A stretch of 64,000 bases of DNA from Marinobacter qingdaonensis (GCF_034555935.1 NZ_JAYDCJ010000003.1:2914001-2978000); one strand, 5' to 3'. Positions 35,896 through 45,528 are shown, counted from the stretch's first letter. The notes: generated by a model not told the origin, from the sequence alone. Numbers and translations: made by a program.

Positions 35896-37185
35896 TCAGA
35901 AAATCTGCTCCCGCTGCATGAATTCCGTCAGCACCCGGAACAAAGTATAGCCGTCTTCGGTTCCGATGAGCTCCCGGATCGAGTGCATGCCGAATTGCGG
36001 CACGCCGATGTCGAGGGTGGTCACCCCCAGGTTGCCGGCCGTCAGCGGTCCGATGGTGCTGCCACAGCCCATGTCGCTGCGCACCACGAATGACTGGTGA
36101 GGCAGGCCCAGCTCGTCACTGATGTGCCGGTAGATGGCGGCGGACCGGCTGTTGGTGGCGTAGCGCTGGTTGTGGTTGATCTTGATGACCGGTCCCTGGT
36201 TCAGCAACGGCCCGTGGTTCTCATCGTGCCGGTCCATGTAGTTGGGGTGGATGCCGTGGGCGTTGTCCGCCGACACCATCATCGATCGGGCAATTGACCG
36301 GGACTTGCCGGCACCACACCAGCGCTCCAGGACCGACGTCAGGAACGGCCCCTGGGCACCTTCGGCGGACATGCTGCCCACTTCCTCGTGGTCATTACAG
36401 ACCAGCAACGCCGCCTCATCACCGGAGGCGTGCAACAGGGACTGCAACCCGATGTAGCAACTGAGCAGGTTGTCGAGCCGGGCCGAGGCAATGAATTCGT
36501 CCCGCAGACCGACAAACGACGCGCCCTGGGCGTCGTAGAAACTCAGCTCGTAACCCAGCACCTTGCGCGCCTTCACCCCGGTGTCGCTGGCCACCTGCTG
36601 TCGGAGCAGGTCCACGAAACTGGTGCTGTCGCTTTCGGGCACCTGCATCAGCACCGGGGGCAAATCGGTCTGCGGATTCACCGTGCGATTGCTGTTGGCC
36701 TCGCGGTCGAGGTGGATCGCCAGGCTGGGGATGAACGCCACCGGCTTGCGGAAATCCACCAGCGTGTCACGGACCTGGCCGTCCTCGTCGAGCACGGTCA
36801 CCCGGCCGGCCAGCGACAGGTCACGATCGAACCAGGGGTTCAGCAGCACGCCGCCATAGACTTCCACGCCCAGCTGGAAAAACCCCTTGCGGCGCAGCTC
36901 CGGGCTCGGTTTGACCTTCAGGCAGGGGCTGTCCGTGTGGGCGCCGACCATGCGGATGCCGGAGTTGGTGACCTCCCGTTTGCCGGTGCGGAACGCGATT
37001 ATGGAGGAGCCGTTGCGGATCACGTAATAGCCCTGGCCCGGAGCCAGCGACCAGTCGTCTTTTTCATCGAGTGGTTCGAAACCGGCCGCATCGAGCCGGC
37101 TTTTCATCGTCGCCACTGCGTGCCAGGGTGTTGGCGACGAGTCCAGAAAGGTCAGCAGATCATTGTTAAATTCAGCGTGTTCCAT
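35896..37185 (-). CDS. apeB: M18 family aminopeptidase
   Basis: 429 residues from the ATG at 37185 ([10 protein letters not shown]), preceded by AGGGG; a longer frame exists but the family begins here. It is a dinuclear zinc exopeptidase of the M18 type, usually a large homo-oligomer that removes acidic N-terminal residues. Motifs are [22 protein letters not shown] and [10 protein letters not shown], which hold the metal ligands and the catalytic Glu. It is cytoplasmic and monocistronic. The symbol follows the Pseudomonas name for this family. Confidence 0.92.
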   Translation of the reverse strand: MEHAEFNNDLLTFLDSSPTPWHAVATMKSRLDAAGFEPLDEKDDWSLAPGQGYYVIRNGSSIIAFRTGKREVTNSGIRMVGAHTDSPCLKVKPSPELRRKGFFQLGVEVYGGVLLNPWFDRDLSLAGRVTVLDEDGQVRDTLVDFRKPVAFIPSLAIHLDREANSNRTVNPQTDLPPVLMQVPESDSTSFVDLLRQQVASDTGVKARKVLGYELSFYDAQGASFVGLRDEFIASARLDNLLSCYIGLQSLLHASGDEAALLVCNDHEEVGSMSAEGAQGPFLTSVLERWCGAGKSRSIARSMMVSADNAHGIHPNYMDRHDENHGPLLNQGPVIKINHNQRYATNSRSAAIYRHISDELGLPHQSFVVRSDMGCGSTIGPLTAGNLGVTTLDIGVPQFGMHSIRELIGTEDGYTLFRVLTEFMQREQIF

Positions 37186-37307
37186 GATGCCCCTGATTGA
37201 ATGATAATGGCGCCCACAGTATCGCATGAAGCCTGAACGGCTCATACCGGGTGACCGGAAATCCTCACCGCCGGTCCCTCATTTACCTGTCACTACCGGA
37301 GCTCTGC

Positions 37308-37793
37308 GTGCAAGCACCGAGATTTCTCGATATCGAATACTGCCAGACCGACGACGCCCTGTTCCCGGTCGCCATGGCCTGGTCCCTCGCCGACGGCCGC
37401 ATGAAAACCGTGGTCATCACCCCGGAAGACGACTGGCTGCCGGACGACGGCGACCTGGGCGACGTCGACCTCCGATACCTGGGGGAACAAGGCGTGCCGC
37501 TGCTGGAACTGGCCCGGGAGCTGCACGCCGACCTGCCGGACCAGACCGTGTACGTGGATGGCCTGGACCCGGACGAGATCCTGATCGACAAGCTGTTCAG
37601 CGCCGTGGGCCAGGAACCCCCGTTCGAAATCGCGCCGATCACCGAGCTGATCACCGGCCTGGACAGCGACAGCCTGGAAGATCGCCGGCGGCAGTTGATG
37701 ATCGATGAGGGCCTGGAGCCGCAACTGCCGGAAAATGGCGTCTATGCCCTGCTCCTGCTGGCGCGCGAGGAAGGTCTGCTGGACCCGGACTGA
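37308..37793 (+). CDS. RNase H-fold exonuclease-like protein
   Basis: 161 residues from a GTG at 37308, placed by CGGAG 6 bases upstream; an earlier GTG at 37251 lacks one. It opens PRFLDIEYCQTDDALFPVAMAW and continues VYVDGLDPDEIL and KLFSAVG. That run of motifs (D.E, then FP.. .AW.L.DG, then .YVDG.D) looks like the DEDD 3'-5' exonuclease fold. The first Asp-Glu pair is kept in LDIE, but I cannot place all later metal ligands, so activity is uncertain. It is very acidic. Confidence 0.6.
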   Translation: MQAPRFLDIEYCQTDDALFPVAMAWSLADGRMKTVVITPEDDWLPDDGDLGDVDLRYLGEQGVPLLELARELHADLPDQTVYVDGLDPDEILIDKLFSAVGQEPPFEIAPITELITGLDSDSLEDRRRQLMIDEGLEPQLPENGVYALLLLAREEGLLDPD

Positions 37794-37900
37794 CCCCGGC
37801 GGGCGCCGACACAGGGAAGTGTGACATGGGTCGACGTAACAAACGGTTACAGAAGGCAGAATCAGGCCCGTATCCGCCCACGTCAGGAAGCCCGATAACA

Positions 37901-38530
37901 ATGAACCAGGTTGTCCGAACCGCCCTGCTGTCCACCCTGCTCCCGGTCCTTGCCTTCACGTCTCCGGCGCCCCAGGCCGAGGAGACTATTCGGGAGGATC
38001 TGCATTACATCGGCCTGTACGGGACCCTGCTCAATCACCGTTCGGCGGTGGAAATTGTTGAGGTAGACGACCGGCGGGTGCGCACCACGACCGAAGGCTG
38101 GGGCTCCGGCGCCACCCTGGTGGTCGGCCATCACATCACCGAACGCTTTCATGTGGAGGTCCGGGCCGGCATGGGCCTGGAGGACGCCGACCTGCGCCCC
38201 AAGGACGCCAAGCTGGCCATCGATTACTATGCCAGCTGGTACATCGGCATGCATTATCCCCTGACCGACTACGCCAACGTCTATGGCCAGTTCGGCTTCT
38301 CCCACATCCAGGGGGAGGCCAAGCTCACCAGTGCCGAGGCGGTGGAGGACTTTCCCGGCCTGTCTGAGGATTTTCCCGACAGCAGCTTCAGTGTGAGCTG
38401 GCTGGCCGGCCTGGATTTCGAAATCCTCGACCACACCTACCTGGTACTGGAAGGTGGCAAGCTGTTCGAAGACACGCCCTCGGACATCAATACCTTCCAG
38501 TTCTCCGGCGGCCTGCGCTACGAATTCTGA
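37901..38530 (+). CDS. outer-membrane beta-barrel protein
   Basis: 209 residues from the ATG at 37901, where a signal peptide starts (MNQVVRTALLSTLLPVLAFTSPAPQA). An in-frame ATG at 37826 has a better ribosome site (GGAAG), so an N-terminal extension of 25 basic residues cannot be excluded. The mature protein alternates polar and hydrophobic residues with YIGLYGTLL, WYIGMHYPL, VYGQFGFSHI and ends GGLRYEF. A terminal Phe is the BAM-recognised signal. This resembles the OmpW/OmpA-like porin fold. The function is unknown. Confidence 0.75.
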   Translation: MNQVVRTALLSTLLPVLAFTSPAPQAEETIREDLHYIGLYGTLLNHRSAVEIVEVDDRRVRTTTEGWGSGATLVVGHHITERFHVEVRAGMGLEDADLRPKDAKLAIDYYASWYIGMHYPLTDYANVYGQFGFSHIQGEAKLTSAEAVEDFPGLSEDFPDSSFSVSWLAGLDFEILDHTYLVLEGGKLFEDTPSDINTFQFSGGLRYEF

Positions 38531-38531
38531 C

Positions 38532-40706
38532 TCAGGCCCGGTGACGGATGTGCCAGCACCGGTGAATGCGGGCATTGCGCTGGAAATCCCGATCCAGGGT
38601 GCTTTGACTCACTTCCTGAATATCGAACTCTGACGCCAGGTCTTCATCAAGCCGGAACCGACGGAAATTGTTCGAGAAGATCAGCAGACCCTCGCTGTTC
38701 AGGCGGGTCATGGCCTGGCGAATGAGTCGGGCGTGATCTTTCTGGATATCCAGCACACCGGCCATGCGGGCGGAGTTGGAGAAGGTGGGCGGGTCCATGA
38801 AGATCAGATCATAACGCTGGTCCGGAGACGCCGGCGCCGCCAGCCAGGCCAGACAATCGGCCTGCTCCACCGCGTGTCGTCTGGGATCGGCACCGTTGAG
38901 CGCCAGGTTGTCCCGGGCCCAGCCCACGTAGGTTTTGGACATATCCAGGCTCAGGGAACGGCTGGCGCCTCCGACCACCGCATGGACCGTCGCCGCCCCG
39001 GTGTAGCAGAACAGGTTCAGGAACCGCTTGCCTTGGGCGTGCTGCTGGATCCAGTGCCGGACCGGACGGTGGTCCAGGAACAGACCGGTGTCCAGGTAAT
39101 CCTTCAGATTCACTTTCAGGGCACAGCCGTGCTCGTGGACCTGGAAAAACTCGCCACTGGCCGCCTGCTTCTCATATTGGCTGGTGCCGGACTGGCGCTG
39201 CCGCTGCTTGCAGACCAGGGCGTCGCGGTCGATGCCCAGGGCCTCGGGGATCACGGCCAGCGCCTCGGCCAGACGTTCCCGCGCCGAGCGCTCGTCCACC
39301 GACTTGGGAGCGGCGTACTCCTGCACGTGCACCCTGCCCTCGTAGACGTCAATCGCCAGCGCGAATTCCGGCATATCAGCGTCGTAGAGCCGGTAACAGC
39401 CAATGCCCTGCTTGCGCGCCCACTGGCCGACGGTTTTCAGATTTTTCTTCAACCGGTTCCGCAGCATGGCCGCCCGCTCTTCGTTGCTTACCCGGGGCGT
39501 GATTTCGCCGGGAACATCCGGCTCCCGCGGCGTCCGGACGCTGGCCTCGTCGACACTGAACAGCAACAGCTGGGCGGGCAGTTTGCCGTTGAACAGCTTG
39601 TACTGCTTGTAACTGCGCAGACCGATGGACTTACCGTACTCCGGCGCGCCGGAAAACACCCCCAGACGCCAGCCCGGCACCAGACGTTTCACCGCATCGC
39701 CCAGGGCCTGGTACAAACCGCCCAGCTCGCGCCGCTCGCTCAACCGCTCACCGTAGGGCGGGTTGGTCAGCACCAGTCCGGTGGTTGCCCAGCCGTCGTC
39801 CAGGGCCAGGTCAGCCACCGGGCAGGCCTGCATCTCGACCAGCCCCTCCAGGCCGGCCCGACGCAGGTTGTTGCGAGCGGTGGCGATCACCCGCGGATCC
39901 TGATCAAAGCCCTGCATCCGCGGCAGCGGTCCCTGTTTGCCGTCGTGGGCCCGACGCTCGGCCTCCTGACGCAAGGCCAGCCAGAGTTCCGGCTGATGGC
40001 CCAGCCAGGCCTCAAAGCCAAACCGCTCCTGCTTGCGCCCGGGCGCGAGATCCAGCGCCATCATGGCGGCCTCGATCACCAGGGTGCCGGAGCCGCACAT
40101 GGGGTCAAGAAAATCGCCACCGGCCTGTGCCAGTTCGGGCCATCCGGCGCGCATCAGCAAGGCGGCCGCGAGGTTTTCCTTCAGGGGCGCTGCCCCTTTC
40201 TCCGTCCGGTAGCCCCGACGATGCAGGCTGTGACCACTCAGATCGATGCCCAGGGACAGGCGCCCCCGATTCAAACGGGCGGATACGGTGACATCAGGGT
40301 CACTGGCGGCGACCGAGGGACGCTGGCCGCCGTTGGCGCGGAACCGGTCGACGATGCCGTCCTTGACCCGCTGGGCCCCAAACTGGGTGTTACGAATGGC
40401 ATCGTTCTGGCCCAGGAAATTGACTCGGAAACTGCCTTGCACGGGAATGTGCTGCTGCCAGTCCATGTGCACCACGCCGTCATAGAGCGCGTCCCCGGAC
40501 CGGGCATCCGCCTCGTCCAGGTGCAGGATCACCCGGTTGGCCAGGCGCGACCAGAGACAGGTCCGGTAGCCGGCTTCCAGCGTGCCCTCAGCCCAGACAC
40601 CGGCCGGGGCGTTACGCACCGATGACAGTCCGAAACTGCTGAGTTCGTCCGCCAGAAGATACTCAACACCCTTCGGGCAGGTTACGAAAAAGACGGTTTT
40701 GGACAA
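38532..40706 (-). CDS. rlmL: 23S rRNA m2G2445/m7G2069 bifunctional methyltransferase RlmL (RlmKL)
   Basis: 724 residues, the length of the fused enzyme. The N-terminus SKTVFFVTCPKGVEYLLADEL leads into a THUMP domain (residues about 55-165). The RlmL methyltransferase has DPMCGSGTL and the catalytic NPPYGERL. The RlmK part has LFCYTGAATVHA and DPPTFSNS. It modifies two guanines of 23S rRNA during ribosome assembly. It converges on the outer-membrane protein gene. The gene faces rmf across a 318-base intergenic region. Confidence 0.95.
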   Translation of the reverse strand: MSKTVFFVTCPKGVEYLLADELSSFGLSSVRNAPAGVWAEGTLEAGYRTCLWSRLANRVILHLDEADARSGDALYDGVVHMDWQQHIPVQGSFRVNFLGQNDAIRNTQFGAQRVKDGIVDRFRANGGQRPSVAASDPDVTVSARLNRGRLSLGIDLSGHSLHRRGYRTEKGAAPLKENLAAALLMRAGWPELAQAGGDFLDPMCGSGTLVIEAAMMALDLAPGRKQERFGFEAWLGHQPELWLALRQEAERRAHDGKQGPLPRMQGFDQDPRVIATARNNLRRAGLEGLVEMQACPVADLALDDGWATTGLVLTNPPYGERLSERRELGGLYQALGDAVKRLVPGWRLGVFSGAPEYGKSIGLRSYKQYKLFNGKLPAQLLLFSVDEASVRTPREPDVPGEITPRVSNEERAAMLRNRLKKNLKTVGQWARKQGIGCYRLYDADMPEFALAIDVYEGRVHVQEYAAPKSVDERSARERLAEALAVIPEALGIDRDALVCKQRQRQSGTSQYEKQAASGEFFQVHEHGCALKVNLKDYLDTGLFLDHRPVRHWIQQHAQGKRFLNLFCYTGAATVHAVVGGASRSLSLDMSKTYVGWARDNLALNGADPRRHAVEQADCLAWLAAPASPDQRYDLIFMDPPTFSNSARMAGVLDIQKDHARLIRQAMTRLNSEGLLIFSNNFRRFRLDEDLASEFDIQEVSQSTLDRDFQRNARIHRCWHIRHRA

Positions 40707-41024
40707 GGTTTGCTCCCGGTTGCATAGGCTTCAGGTAAGTTTCTGGAATGGCGGCTTTAATCAGGGACACCGCCGGTTTTTTATTTCACTCAACTATAAG
40801 AAAAACGTCATATAGACGAAATAATTAGTGTACATCCGCGCGAGGTTCGACTTACCTTGTAGGTGACGCGTCGTTCCGGAGGCCAAAAACGCCCTCCGTT
40901 AACAGGATCCTGACTGCTCTGGCTGGAGCTGACAATAGTGGGTTATCCCGGAGTGGGTCCCACCTGTCGAGGCCACGGCAGATGTGTACACGCTTGTTCT
41001 GTTAATCCATCAGTGAGGAACGGC
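40707..41024. other. non-coding stretch between rlmL and rmf
   Basis: There is no gene here. It must hold both divergent promoters. Around 40785-40830 it is AT-rich (ATAAGAAAAACGTCATATAG). A CGGAGG/CCTCCG hairpin lies near 40876-40902. GTGTACAC occurs near 40984-40991. I cannot assign a firm rmf promoter. Confidence 0.5.
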
Positions 41025-41237
41025 ATGAAAAGACAGAAAAGAGACGTTTACGCTCGTGCATTCAAGCGGGGTTATCTCGCCGGCGTATCTGGCAAACCTA
41101 AAGACAGCTGCCCCTCCGAACAATCCGAAGTGCGTCAGGAATGGTTAAACGGTTGGCGTGAAGGCCGCACCGATAACTGGGAGGGCATGACCGGAGTTTC
41201 CGGTATACACAAACTTTCCAACGTCACGTCGGCGTGA
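41025..41237 (+). CDS. rmf: ribosome modulation factor Rmf
   Basis: 70 residues from the ATG at 41025, with GAGGAA just upstream. The core RDVYARAFKRGYLAGVSGKPKDSCP and WLNGWREGR are diagnostic of Rmf. It dimerises 70S ribosomes into inactive 100S particles in stationary phase. The E. coli protein is 55 residues; the C-terminal TGVSGIHKLSNV tail is longer here. Expression in relatives depends on ppGpp. Downstream lie several hairpins and a strong terminator. Confidence 0.95.
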   Translation: MKRQKRDVYARAFKRGYLAGVSGKPKDSCPSEQSEVRQEWLNGWREGRTDNWEGMTGVSGIHKLSNVTSA

Positions 41238-41375
41238 CAATCACTGAAATTCAACGAGACCCCGGATCTTAATCTGGTCTTTTGTACACAACTCGAAGCA
41301 GTTTACTGATAAACCGAAACGGGGCCTCCCGCCCCGTACCATGCGATAAATCGCCACGGGGTTCATTCCCCGCAC

Positions 41376-41402
41376 GGGCCCGCTAAGCGGGCCCATTTTT
41401 TT
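41376..41402 (+). terminator. strong terminator downstream of rmf
   Basis: An 8-bp stem GGGCCCGC/GCGGGCCC with a 3-base loop (41376-41394) followed by ATTTTTTT. An imperfect hairpin with TTTT at 41257-41283 precedes it, so two termination points are possible. It lies just before the pyrD stop on the opposite strand. Confidence 0.88.
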
Positions 41403-41411
41403 GCCTCCCCT

Positions 41412-42440
41412 TCAGGGGCGCGGCTCCAGGCGCCGAATGGCCTCGCAGGCCTCGCGAATCAGTGCCGGTCCCCGGTAGATAAAGCCGGTGTAGACCTGAA
41501 CCAATTTGGCGCCCGCACGAATCTTCTCCGCCGCACTCTCACCGTCGGTGATTCCGCCCACACCAATGATCGGCAGGGACTCGCCAAGCTCGGCGTACAG
41601 GCCCTCGATCACCCGTAAAGATGGCGTCCGGACCGGCGCTCCACTCAGTCCCCCGGTCTCGTCGGCGAACTGATGCCCGGCGACTGCGTCCCGACTGATT
41701 GTGGTGTTGGTGGCGATCACCCCGTCCAGGCCGGTTTCCTTCAGCGCCGAAGCCACAAAGCGAATGCCGTCATCGTCCATGTCCGGCGCGATTTTCACCG
41801 CGATCGGCACATAGCGGCCGTGGTTCTTCTCACACTGCCGCTGCTCATCCTTGATCGCTGCCAGCAGCTGCTTCAGGGAGTCCCCAAACTGCAGATCCCG
41901 CAGGCCCGGGGTATTTGGCGAGGACACGTTCACGGTGATGTAGTCGGCCCGGGTGTAGACCGCCGCAATGCCCTTGCGGTAATCCGATTCGGACTCCTCG
42001 TTGGGCGTGTCCTTGTTCTTGCCCACGTTGATACCCAGCACGCCCTGGTAGCGACGGCGGTCGACCTGGGCCAGTAGATGCTCCAGGCCCTCGTTGTTGA
42101 AGCCCATGCGATTGATCAGGGCCTGATGTTCGGGCAAGCGGAACATGCGAGGCTTGGGATTGCCCGGCTGCGCCAGCGGGGTCACCGTGCCCACCTCGAT
42201 AAAACCAAACCCCAGGGCGCCCAGGGCATCCAGATGGTCGGCGTTCTTGTCCAGTCCGGCCGCCAGGCCCACCGGATTGGGAAAATCCAGGCCCATGACC
42301 CGTACCGGCATCGGCGCGACCTTGGGGGCAAAGGCGCCCAGCAAGCCCAGTCGATTGAGAGCATCCAGGCCGTTCAGTGCCACGGTGTGGGCCTGCTCCG
42401 GTGGGAGCCGGAACAACAGGTTGCGAATAACGCCGTACAT
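41412..42440 (-). CDS. pyrD: dihydroorotate dehydrogenase, class 2 (quinone)
   Basis: 342 residues from the ATG at 42440, fixed by AAGGAGG 6 bases upstream; the open frame extends further but without a ribosome site. It oxidises dihydroorotate to orotate at the membrane with quinone. The N-terminal helix MYGVIRNLLFRLPPEQAH is the membrane-facing class 2 extension. FMN-binding and active-site blocks are PVGLAAGLDKNADHLDAL, NRMGFNNEG and TVNVSSPNTPGLR, with the catalytic Ser present. pyrF, a later step, is also in this window but not linked. Confidence 0.95.
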   Translation of the reverse strand: MYGVIRNLLFRLPPEQAHTVALNGLDALNRLGLLGAFAPKVAPMPVRVMGLDFPNPVGLAAGLDKNADHLDALGALGFGFIEVGTVTPLAQPGNPKPRMFRLPEHQALINRMGFNNEGLEHLLAQVDRRRYQGVLGINVGKNKDTPNEESESDYRKGIAAVYTRADYITVNVSSPNTPGLRDLQFGDSLKQLLAAIKDEQRQCEKNHGRYVPIAVKIAPDMDDDGIRFVASALKETGLDGVIATNTTISRDAVAGHQFADETGGLSGAPVRTPSLRVIEGLYAELGESLPIIGVGGITDGESAAEKIRAGAKLVQVYTGFIYRGPALIREACEAIRRLEPRP

Positions 42441-42844
42441 CAGAAACCTCCTTGCCAATCGGTGGCGGGAGTATACCGGAAGTTTTCCACAGCATCCTTC
42501 CCGCCCGAAAAATCCGAGCGAGATGACCGAACTGGGGAGGTCCACAAAGCTTTTCCACGGATTCTGTGGATAACCCTGTTGAAAATCGCGGGGCAACGGT
42601 TGCCAACCCTTGATAACTGCGCCAGCCTACAGATTGATCATTTTTTAACCAGTTAAAATAGCGTTATTTTTCAGTAGCTTATATTTTTTTAGGCAGGCTA
42701 TTGAGTAAAGATGGACAAAATGTTAGCCGGTCACAGTTCAGCAACATTGTGCATAAATGGTGCGCGCCAGACCGGATTTCAGCGCCCTCGCGGGCGCGGG
42801 GAATAAGGTTATACTGAACACTCCCCCAGCGACCGGAGCTCCCG
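42441..42844. other. non-coding pyrD-CDF intergenic region with DnaA-box-like sites
   Basis: 404 bases without a gene. It has a perfect DnaA box on the minus strand (TGTGGATAA, 42565-42573), an inverted partner TTTTCCACG at 42551-42559 and TTTTCCACA at 42483-42491. An AT-rich run lies at 42640-42710. The TTATACT at about 42809-42815 may be the -10 of the transporter gene. The function is unclear. Confidence 0.5.
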
Positions 42845-44002
42845 ATGGACGAGACCGCCTCACCGGCTGAACGTCGCGACAATCTGGCCCGGGAAGTGAA
42901 GGCAGCCTCTCGGGTCACCCTCATCGGCATGGTACTGGATGCGGTACTCGGCACCATCAAGGTGACCGCCGGCGCCCTGTTCAACTCCCAGGCCCTGCTC
43001 GTTGACGGCATCCACTCCTTCAGCGACGTCGCCTCCGACCTGGTGGTGCTCGGGGTCATGCGCATTTCCCGCCAGGAGCCGGACCAGGACCACCCCTACG
43101 GCCACCAGCGCATCGAAACCTTCGGCACCCTGGTGCTTGGCAGCATCCTGATTGCCGTCGGCGCCGCCCTGGCCTGGGAGAACATCCTCCGACTGATTCA
43201 GGGCGAGGCCAACATCGTGCCGGGCTGGCCGGTGCTGGTGGCGGCGGCGGTCTCGGTGGCCGGCAAGGAATGGATTTACCACTATACCCGCCGCGTGGGT
43301 CAGGCCATTCGCTCCGAACTGATCATTGCCAACGCCTGGCACAGTCGGACCGATGCACTGTCCTCGGTGGTAGTGCTGGTGTCCACGGCAGGCGCCATGC
43401 TCGGTTTTCTCTGGCTCGATGTGCTGGCCGCGGTGGTCATTGCCGGCTTCATCATTCGGGTGGGCTGGAAGTTCACCTGGGACAGCGTCAAGGAGCTGGT
43501 GGATACCGGCCTGTCGCCAGACGACACCCGCATGCTCAAGGACATCGCCCGCCAGACCGACGGCGTACGCAACGTGCACGAATTGCGCAGCCGCCGTATG
43601 GGCCATGACATTCTGCTGGATATTCACCTGGTGGTACGACCGGACATCAGTGTCTCCGAGGGGCACCAGATCGGCATGCAGGTGGTGCGCGGCATGCGCG
43701 ATGCCCTGGACAACATTCGCGACATCAACTTTCACATTGACGCCGAGAACGACGAAGACCACCGGCCAACGTCCGGACGCCTGCCCGACCGGGAGGAAAT
43801 CCGGGCGGTGCTGTCAGACCGGGTGGGCGAATTGCCCGCCAACGGTCGTTTGCGCCTGCACTACCTCAAGAACAAGGTGCACCTGGAACTGTTCTTCGAC
43901 ACCGGCACCGACAGCCACGGCCTGGACGCCGAGCGCATACGACGGGTGCTGGCCGAGTACGACTGGTTTGGCAGCGTCCGGGTCTGGGTCGGCGGGCCCT
44001 GA
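42845..44002 (+). CDS. cation diffusion facilitator family transporter
   Basis: 385 residues. Six membrane segments span residues about 22-225, with the two metal-binding motifs of CDF exporters: VDGIHSFSDVASD (segment 2) and NAWHSRTDALSS (segment 5). The C-terminal half is cytoplasmic and longer than usual, with His-rich HVNFHIDAENDEDHR-type sequence where metals may regulate. The family exports Zn, Fe or Mn by proton antiport; HxxxD in segment 5 leans to Zn or Fe, but specificity cannot be fixed. It is monocistronic. Confidence 0.9.
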   Translation: MDETASPAERRDNLAREVKAASRVTLIGMVLDAVLGTIKVTAGALFNSQALLVDGIHSFSDVASDLVVLGVMRISRQEPDQDHPYGHQRIETFGTLVLGSILIAVGAALAWENILRLIQGEANIVPGWPVLVAAAVSVAGKEWIYHYTRRVGQAIRSELIIANAWHSRTDALSSVVVLVSTAGAMLGFLWLDVLAAVVIAGFIIRVGWKFTWDSVKELVDTGLSPDDTRMLKDIARQTDGVRNVHELRSRRMGHDILLDIHLVVRPDISVSEGHQIGMQVVRGMRDALDNIRDINFHIDAENDEDHRPTSGRLPDREEIRAVLSDRVGELPANGRLRLHYLKNKVHLELFFDTGTDSHGLDAERIRRVLAEYDWFGSVRVWVGGP

Positions 44003-44011
44003 CCCGGCCCC

Positions 44012-44025
44012 CCCGCCAAGGCGGG
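44012..44025. terminator. possible hairpin between convergent genes
   Basis: CCCGCC/GGCGGG with a 2-base loop, inside the 26-base gap between the CDF and ATP-grasp stops. There is no U-run on either strand. Confidence 0.3.
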
Positions 44026-44028
44026 CGC

Positions 44029-45528
44029 CTATCGACGCCGGTTGTCCTCCATGCGGGACAGGAATTCCTGCATGATCAGGGTGTATAGCTCGCCGCCTAA
44101 GAAACGATCCTCCACGCCGGCATCGATGCTCGGGTTGTCGTTCACCTCGATCACCGCGACCCGGTTGCCCGACTGCTTGATATCCACGCCGTACAGCCCG
44201 TTGCCAATCAGTTTGGTGGCATTGAGCGCGGCCTGGATCACGTTCCGGGGCACCTCGTAGGTGGGCAGGGTTTCGAAATCGCCGCTGGCACTGTCCGACT
44301 CGCCGTGCTGGTAGATCTGCCAGTGGCCTTTCACCATCATGTACTTGCAGGCATAGATGGCGCGGCCACCCAGCACGCCGATGCGCCAGTCATACTCGGT
44401 GTAAAGGTATTCCTGGGCCAGCACCAGGGCCGACTGCTTGAATAGCTCCTTGAGCCCAGCCCGCAGCGACGCCTCGTCCTCGGCCTTGGTCACCCCACGG
44501 GAAAAGGCGCCGTCGGGAATCTTGATCACCACCGGAAAGCCGAGTTCGGCAACCACCTGCTCCACCGCCTGTTTCTGGTCCTTGGACAGGATCAGGGTCT
44601 TCGGGGTTGGCACCTTGTTGTTCTTGAGCAGATCCGCCAGGAACACCTTGTTGGTGCAACGCAGGATCGACACCGGATCGTCAATCACCACCATGCCCTC
44701 GGCTTCTGCCTTGCGCGCGAACCTGTAGGTGTGGTGATCGATGTTGGTGGTTTCGCGAATGAACAGACCGTCGTACTCCGGCAGCCGCATGTAATCGCGC
44801 CGGGTGATCTGCTCGACGTTGATGCCCAGTTTCCGTCCGGCCTTTTCAAACCGTTTCAGCGCCACCTTGTCGCTGGGCGGCATCTCCTCTTCCGGATTGA
44901 CCAGCACCGCCAGATCGTAGCGGTAACGCCGCCGGGTTCGGGGCTTGCGCCAGACCATGCTGCTGAACCGGTCGAGGGCGGCCGCGAACAGGTCCTGCTC
45001 GCGTTCATCAAGGTCGGCGGGCGCCGCCGGCTTCATGGATTCAATCTGCCAGCCTTTGCGGCGCTTGAACACGACCTCTAGGATCGGGCACGGAAAGCGT
45101 TCGAACAGGGCCCGAGCGGCCGGCTTGAGCGCCGGGTGCTCGACCTGGCCGAAATAGGTCCGGACCTTCACCTCGTGGGTCGCCTGGCGGTCATCCGTGT
45201 CCGGGTCAATGGCGGAGCCCGAGGCCTCCAACCAGTCCACCACGCCGCCGTCCAGCTCCTCCAGCTCCAGGGAAAACAGGCCCTTCCGGCTCAGGTCATT
45301 GAGGGTCATGACCGACGGCACCACATGGTGCCCGCGGGCTTCAGCCAGCAGCGAACAGTAGTAGCCGCGGCTCAGGTAGCGGGCGCTCTGACAGAGGTTG
45401 ATCACCCGCACGCGACTGTTCGCCGGCGCGGCGAATTGCAGGTACTGGTCGAACGTCAGCACGTCTTCGCTGGGGTAATAGGGTGACCAGTCCTTGGCGC
45501 GGTCGACAACGATGAGCAAACGGGACAT
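44029..45528 (-). CDS. RimK-like ATP-grasp ligase with N-terminal RLAN domain
   Basis: 499 residues from the ATG at 45528, with GGAGG upstream. The N-terminal part (1-200; LLIVVDRAKDWSPYYPSEDV, ARYLSRGYYCSLLAEARGH) is the RimK-like ATP-grasp N-terminal domain. The ATP-grasp core spans about 280-490, with VVIKIPDG (Lys336), AQEYLYTEYDWRIGVL and the Mg-binding VIEVNDNPSID (Glu461, Asn463, Asn465). It should join an amino acid or peptide to a carboxylate using ATP. It faces a GNAT-peptidase gene across 165 bases. From memory, such pairs recur in other proteobacteria without known substrates. Confidence 0.85.
   Translation of the reverse strand: MSRLLIVVDRAKDWSPYYPSEDVLTFDQYLQFAAPANSRVRVINLCQSARYLSRGYYCSLLAEARGHHVVPSVMTLNDLSRKGLFSLELEELDGGVVDWLEASGSAIDPDTDDRQATHEVKVRTYFGQVEHPALKPAARALFERFPCPILEVVFKRRKGWQIESMKPAAPADLDEREQDLFAAALDRFSSMVWRKPRTRRRYRYDLAVLVNPEEEMPPSDKVALKRFEKAGRKLGINVEQITRRDYMRLPEYDGLFIRETTNIDHHTYRFARKAEAEGMVVIDDPVSILRCTNKVFLADLLKNNKVPTPKTLILSKDQKQAVEQVVAELGFPVVIKIPDGAFSRGVTKAEDEASLRAGLKELFKQSALVLAQEYLYTEYDWRIGVLGGRAIYACKYMMVKGHWQIYQHGESDSASGDFETLPTYEVPRNVIQAALNATKLIGNGLYGVDIKQSGNRVAVIEVNDNPSIDAGVEDRFLGGELYTLIMQEFLSRMEDNRRR

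Noticed and set aside
40750..40780. Terminator-like hairpin with TTTTTT between rlmL and rmf
   Set aside because: The stem is only 5 bp (GGCGG/CCGCC) with a 16-base loop, and no plus-strand gene ends there.
42441..42844. Chromosomal origin
   Set aside because: There is an AT-rich run and DnaA-like boxes, but only one perfect box and no dnaA, gidA or rnpA nearby. I kept it as a cluster of sites only.
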